In this document: positions 4,968 through 8,246 of the stretch, piece after piece | Layout of the letters: each line of letters starts with the position of its first letter | Position numbering within the stretch: the stretch's first letter is position 1 | DNA from: Lachnoclostridium phytofermentans | GTDB taxonomy: Bacteria; Bacillota; Clostridia; Lachnospirales; Lachnospiraceae | NCBI GenBank assembly: GCA_003526525.1 | Contig: DPVV01000168.1 | Span: 1 to 8,246, forward strand | Direction: 5' to 3' | DNA: 8,246 bases | Notes under the pieces: model-generated | What the model saw: the letters and a program-made list of their open reading frames with translations, nothing else | What the model was told of the DNA's origin: nothing | The model's database searches: none | Made by a program: the position numbers and the translations under genes

Positions 4968-5726
4968 TTAGGTGTAATAAAGACAGATATTATTTCCGCC
5001 TATTTCTTCTACCTTAATTTCCATCCCAAACACCTTCTGAAGCATCTGTGGATTCATAACCTCTTCCCTTGGTCCATTGGCAACAATTTTTCCATCCTTC
5101 ATTGCAATAATATAATCTGCATAACAGGAAACAAAGTTAATATCATGAATTACTACCATAACCGTTTTTCCAAGTTCCTTCACCATTTTGGTTAGGATTT
5201 TCATGATTTGTACGGAGTGTTTCATATCAAGATTATTGAGAGGCTCATCTAAAAACACATACTCCGTATCTTGTGCCAATAACATTGCGATATAAGCCAT
5301 TTGGCGTTGGCCACCACTTAATTCATCTAGGTAACGGTCCTTAATGGCATCGATACCCATGTAAGATATCGCCTCTGCAACTTTCTTATCATCCTCTTTT
5401 GTTAAACGTCCTTGACTATAAGGGAAACGGCCAAACTGTACTAGCTCGTGCACCGTAAGTCGAATATTAAGGTGATTTGTTTGGCTTAGGATAGAAAGTC
5501 TCTTAGCAAGATCTCTGTTGCTCCATTCCTTTACCTCTTTCTCATCTATGTGACACTCACCACTACTTCGATCCAAGATACGCCCTATTAAGGATAACAG
5601 TGTACTCTTTCCTGCTCCATTACTACCTACAAAGGCAATCAGCTTATTTTTCGGTATTGTAATCGAAATATCATCTACAACCTTTTTATTGCCATAAGCC
5701 TTTGTTAAGCCTCTTGTCTTTATCAT
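4968..5726 (-). CDS. yclP: Iron-siderophore ABC importer ATPase, YclP/FepC-like
   Basis: A 252-residue cytoplasmic nucleotide-binding subunit that powers siderophore import. All ABC motifs are intact: Walker A GSNGAGKS (34-41), Q-loop Gln82, signature LSGGQ (136-140), Walker B YVFLDEP (156-162) with the D-loop NNLD after it, and the switch histidine His194. Family features of iron-siderophore ATPases include LTVHELVQFGRFPYSQGR (90-107). Length is normal. The ATG is preceded by AAGGAGG at seven bases and overlaps the upstream permease stop by four bases (ATGA), so translation is probably coupled. By order and similarity it matches YclP and CeuD. Confidence 0.95.
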   Translation of the reverse strand: MIKTRGLTKAYGNKKVVDDISITIPKNKLIAFVGSNGAGKSTLLSLIGRILDRSSGECHIDEKEVKEWSNRDLAKRLSILSQTNHLNIRLTVHELVQFGRFPYSQGRLTKEDDKKVAEAISYMGIDAIKDRYLDELSGGQRQMAYIAMLLAQDTEYVFLDEPLNNLDMKHSVQIMKILTKMVKELGKTVMVVIHDINFVSCYADYIIAMKDGKIVANGPREEVMNPQMLQKVFGMEIKVEEIGGNNICLYYT

Positions 5727-6691
5727 GATTTTCCCTCCTTAAGCATGAGATATATAAAGTAACAGCCACCAATAAAATTAATGACAACACTAATCTGAGT
5801 TGAGTGGTGCAAGATACGTTCTACAAAAAACAGTCCACCAAGCAGTGCAAGTGCTCCTAATAGCACAGCAACTGGCACTCTGATTTCATGACGATACGTT
5901 GAGACTAAATTTCTTGCAATACTTACAACTAAGATACCAAGAAAAGTAATCGGTCCAACGAGTGCTGTAGAAACCGCTGTTAAGATTGCAATATACATTA
6001 ATGTTCTAAACACAGTTCTACGATAGGGAACTCCCAAACTAATTGCCCCCGCTTGACCAAGTCCCAAGGCATTAAGCTTCGAAAAATCTCTTCTAGCCAC
6101 TATAGCAATCACAACCACAATTGCGATACTTATAAATAACAAATCTGTATTCATCTGATTAAAACTAGCAAACATCTTTCCCTGTACATGAGAAAATTCA
6201 TTAGGATCCATTAATGCCTGCATAAAAGATGCCAATCCTGAAAATAATCCACCAAAAATCGTTCCTGCTAATACCATAAAGTAAAGATTTTTGCTGTTTC
6301 CTTTCAACATACCTAGAAATAAAAAAAACGAACAAAGTACCATTAGCCCAATGGATAATAAGTAATTAGGAAGACCGGTTAATTTACTAGCTCCCGCTTG
6401 ACCGAAGAAAAATACGATGAGGGTTTGTAAGAATAAGTATAAGGAATCCAACCCTATAATACTCGGAGTTAAAATCTTATTGTTCGTAATCGTCTGAAAG
6501 GATACCGCAGAATAACCAACACAATAGCTTGCTAAAAAAACCGCTAACACTTTACGTAATCTACGTGGAAAAAAATAATTGATGTTCTTTGTTGTTAATC
6601 CTAAGAAAAGGAAAAGAAAACAAAGAATCGCAACGATTAAGACTAGTATCAAGATACATTTTTTCTCTTTTGATATTCGTTTTGGTCTCAT
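5723..6691 (-). CDS. yclO: Siderophore ABC importer permease, YclO/CeuC-like
   Basis: A 322-residue FecCD-type integral membrane permease with roughly nine or ten hydrophobic helices. It pairs with the permease encoded just upstream to form the channel. Recognisable family segments are FPRRLRK (41-47), FQTITNNKILTPSIIGLDSL (65-84) and the ATPase-contacting loop LNALGLGQAGAISLGVP (206-222), which together resemble YclO rather than generic FecD. The protein begins with a basic stretch (MRPKRISKEKK). The ribosome site AAGGAGGGAGG precedes the ATG, and the ATG overlaps the upstream permease stop by four bases (ATGA). Loss of either permease would be expected to abolish transport, as in related systems. 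Confidence 0.95.
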   Translation of the reverse strand: MRPKRISKEKKCILILVLIVAILCFLFLFLGLTTKNINYFFPRRLRKVLAVFLASYCVGYSAVSFQTITNNKILTPSIIGLDSLYLFLQTLIVFFFGQAGASKLTGLPNYLLSIGLMVLCSFFLFLGMLKGNSKNLYFMVLAGTIFGGLFSGLASFMQALMDPNEFSHVQGKMFASFNQMNTDLLFISIAIVVVIAIVARRDFSKLNALGLGQAGAISLGVPYRRTVFRTLMYIAILTAVSTALVGPITFLGILVVSIARNLVSTYRHEIRVPVAVLLGALALLGGLFFVERILHHSTQISVVINFIGGCYFIYLMLKEGKS

Positions 6692-7650
6692 ACGGTACCT
6701 CCCTCCTTATTCTTTTGAAATAGCAGGAATAAAAAGATTGCCCCACCTAAGACACTAACAATCACATTAACGGATATCTCATAAGGATAAACGATAATCC
6801 TGCTTAAAATATCGCAGAATAATAAGAAAGTTCCACCAAGTAATGCAGTATCAAACAAGGTATGTTTTAAATCATCACCATAATAGATAGATACAATATT
6901 CGGTATAATTAATCCCAAGAAAGCAATACTTCCCACCGATACTGTGATAATAGAAGCAAGGAATGCTACTATAACAAACCCGATTATAGTAATTAATCTA
7001 TAATTTAATCCTAGGTTTTTTGCAAAGCTCTCACCCATTCCAGCAATCGTAAATTTTTTCGCATATAAATAAGCGAGAATAACAAAGGGAATCCCTAAGT
7101 AAAGCAACTCATATCTTCCTTTGACTACCAAAGAGAAGTTTCCTTGTAACCAAGAGGATATGTTCTGTACCAAATCATAGCGAAAGGAAATATAAGCCGT
7201 TAAAGAGCTAACCACGTTTCCAAGCATCAAACCAATGAGAGGAACCATTACAGGACTTTTCAAAGGTATTTTTTGAAGAAGCTGTACAAACAAAAGACTT
7301 CCAAATAATGCGATGATGAAAGCAAACATCATCTTCGTCATCATAGACTGCCCACCAAAAAATAAAATGGATAGTAAGATACCAAGCCTACACCACTCCA
7401 TCGTTCCCGCAGTAGTTGGTGAAACAAACCGATTTCCTGTCATTGTCTGCATTATCTTACCAGATATGCTAAGTCCAGCTCCCGTTACCAAAACAGCTAA
7501 AAGTCTTGGAATTCGGCTATAAATTAGTAATTGATAATCCGCAGATCCTATTACCAATGCTTCTCTTAAAGAAAAATCTTGTGCTCCAAGCATGATGGAT
7601 AGAAAGGATGCAATTATTAATATGATGATAAAAACAATTCTCTTCTTCAC
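6688..7650 (-). CDS. yclN: Siderophore ABC importer permease, YclN/CeuB-like; GTG start
   Basis: First gene of the importer operon, a 320-residue FecCD-type membrane permease. It has the family landmarks SRIPRLLAVLVTGAGLSISG (45-64), the GNRFVSPTTAGTM segment (72-84), SSWLQGNFS (165-173) and the coupling loop GMGESFAKNLGLN (204-216). These match YclN closely, including the characteristic SPTTAGTM stretch. Translation starts at GTG (7650), with AGGAG seven bases upstream and a normal positively charged N-terminus (MKKR); no ATG gives a better start. The weaker start codon may moderate expression. A short untranslated leader of about 36 nt follows the predicted promoter at 7693-7721. Confidence 0.95.
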   Translation of the reverse strand: MKKRIVFIIILIIASFLSIMLGAQDFSLREALVIGSADYQLLIYSRIPRLLAVLVTGAGLSISGKIMQTMTGNRFVSPTTAGTMEWCRLGILLSILFFGGQSMMTKMMFAFIIALFGSLLFVQLLQKIPLKSPVMVPLIGLMLGNVVSSLTAYISFRYDLVQNISSWLQGNFSLVVKGRYELLYLGIPFVILAYLYAKKFTIAGMGESFAKNLGLNYRLITIIGFVIVAFLASIITVSVGSIAFLGLIIPNIVSIYYGDDLKHTLFDTALLGGTFLLFCDILSRIIVYPYEISVNVIVSVLGGAIFLFLLFQKNKEGGTV

Positions 7651-7692
7651 TGCTTTTCTCCTGTCGTTTTATGTTCTTCATTGACAGTGGGA

Positions 7693-7721
7693 AGTATAAC
7701 AAGGATAGTCTTTGGATTGAA
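7693..7721 (-). promoter_or_regulatory. Importer operon promoter: weak -35, extended -10
   Basis: On the minus strand, TGTTATACT provides an extended -10 (TATACT at 7698-7693, 5/6). Seventeen bases upstream, TTCAAT (7721-7716) matches the -35 consensus at only 3 of 6 positions. A weak -35 abutting a direct repeat at 7721-7753 is typical of activator-dependent promoters. Transcription would start near 7686. Confidence 0.6.
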
Positions 7722-7753
7722 TGGACAATTTTTAACCTATGGACAAATCTTAA
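7721..7753. promoter_or_regulatory. 15-bp direct repeat, probable activator binding sites
   Basis: ATGGACAATTTTTAA (7721-7735) and ATGGACAAATCTTAA (7739-7753) are identical at 13 of 15 positions, with a period of 18 bp. They end at the -35 of the importer promoter. Tandem same-orientation sites next to a poor -35 are the usual layout for AraC-family activators, and a gene that looks like one diverges from here. The 18-bp period is somewhat shorter than the 21 bp of araI-type sites, so the assignment is an inference. Confidence 0.6.
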
Positions 7754-7783
7754 GAAATATGATATCCTAAAAATCACTCAAAT

Positions 7784-7802
7784 GATAATGACTCTCATTA
7801 CC
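7784..7802. promoter_or_regulatory. Fur box (iron-responsive operator)
   Basis: On the minus strand GGTAATGAGAGTCATTATC matches 16 of 19 positions of the consensus GATAATGATAATCATTATC. Its core TAATGA-CTC-TCATTA (7786-7800) is a perfect palindrome. It overlaps the predicted -35 of the divergent regulator gene and lies 63 bp beyond the -35 of the importer promoter, so direct repression should act mainly on the regulator. Confidence 0.85.
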
Positions 7803-7816
7803 GTGTGGATTTTAAT
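7788..7816 (+). promoter_or_regulatory. Promoter of the divergent regulator, overlapped by the Fur box
   Basis: ATGACT (7788-7793, 4/6) and TTTAAT (7811-7816, 5/6) are 17 bp apart. The -35 lies inside the Fur palindrome, so Fur bound with iron would exclude RNA polymerase. The start would be near 7823, a short leader before the ATG at 7839. Confidence 0.55.
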
Positions 7817-7838
7817 TTTGTCAGAAGGGGAATTTACT

Positions 7839-8246
7839 ATGAAAGAAAAAATGGGTGGAATTTCATCACTATATCAAAACCAAACATTAAAAAATATAAA
7901 CTTAATACAGGTAACAGTAACTAGTACAGAATCACTTCATTGCAAATTTCCACAAGGAGGATTTTTATTTCCAATCAAAGGACGAGCTCAACTAACAATT
8001 GATAAAGAAACCACAACCTATCTTACTTCAAGCTATGTACAGCATATAAAAAGCGGAAGCTATCTCCATCTATTCTCACTAGATCAGATAGATTTTGAGT
8101 TTATCCTACTTTCCTATACCTTTGGCAATTCCACTTTATCTCCTGATGAGTGCATTCCAAATTCATTTCATTTAAAGTTAGCGGAAGCTAAAAAAACTCA
8201 TATGATGCTAAAACGACTGATGGGAAAAATTACATCAAGTCATCAG
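7839..8246 (+). CDS. Probable AraC-family iron-uptake regulator, N-terminal part (runs off the window)
   Basis: An open frame of 136 codons with no stop before the window end, starting at ATG with AAGGGG eight bases upstream. The visible part is soluble and mostly beta-strand in character (GGFLFPIKGRAQLTIDKETTTYL, then GSYLHLFSLDQIDFEFILLSYTF). This resembles the cupin-like sensor domain of AraC-family regulators such as Btr of Bacillus subtilis, followed by the start of a helical linker (KKTHMMLKRLMGKI). No DNA-binding domain is within view, so the family rests on this pattern and on context: it diverges from a siderophore importer, its promoter carries a Fur box, and a direct repeat stands before the importer promoter. 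Alternatives are a Fur-regulated accessory protein or an AraC fusion with a binding-protein domain. Confidence 0.6.
   Translation, partial: MKEKMGGISSLYQNQTLKNINLIQVTVTSTESLHCKFPQGGFLFPIKGRAQLTIDKETTTYLTSSYVQHIKSGSYLHLFSLDQIDFEFILLSYTFGNSTLSPDECIPNSFHLKLAEAKKTHMMLKRLMGKITSSHQ

Noticed and set aside
6561..6746. 61-codon minus-strand open frame over the permease junction
   Set aside because: It is out of frame with both well-supported permeases, which share an ATGA overlap here.
7517..7777. 86-codon minus-strand open frame crossing the importer promoter
   Set aside because: It overlaps the start of the first permease in another frame and runs through the predicted promoter and repeats; its sequence has no family character.

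Overview
The window is AT-rich DNA from a low-GC Gram-positive anaerobe, most likely a Clostridia/Lachnospiraceae-type organism. This is inferred from strong AGGAGG-type ribosome binding sites, lipoproteins with Thr/Pro/Glu-rich linkers, stem-and-T-tract terminators and the gene families present. No rRNA, tRNA, transposase, integrase or CRISPR array was found.

Left half (about 1-3500), extracytoplasmic thiol/sulfur chemistry. A MerR-family regulator (383-769, +) converges on a single-domain rhodanese lipoprotein (884-1318, -). After a repeat-rich 460-bp gap come ccdA (1803-2471, +), which carries electrons across the membrane, and a membrane-anchored TlpA/ResA-like thioredoxin (2720-3355, +), which would receive them outside. 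The gaps hold a degenerate 16-18 bp tandem repeat, two copies of a 15-bp near-palindrome placed about 60 bp upstream of the -10 boxes of both the merR and ccdA promoters, an inverted repeat lying over the ccdA promoter, and two tandem mini-hairpins in the ccdA leader.

Right half (about 3570-8246), iron uptake. On the minus strand is a complete four-gene ABC importer in the same order as Bacillus subtilis yclNOPQ: permease, permease, ATPase, binding lipoprotein. The first three genes are joined by 4-base ATGA overlaps. The binding protein follows a 215-bp gap that contains two hairpins and two well-initiated 22-codon reading frames. Diverging from the importer is the 5' part of a probable AraC-family regulator (7839 to the window end).

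The divergent 188-bp region is the most informative regulatory segment. A strong Fur box overlaps the -35 of the regulator promoter. A 15-bp direct repeat sits next to a weak -35 and an extended -10 facing the importer. The simplest reading is a cascade: iron starvation lifts Fur repression of the regulator, which then activates the importer, perhaps with the ferri-siderophore as inducer. No siderophore biosynthesis genes are visible, so uptake of foreign siderophores is possible. The gene families are known; what looks new is the regulatory architecture.
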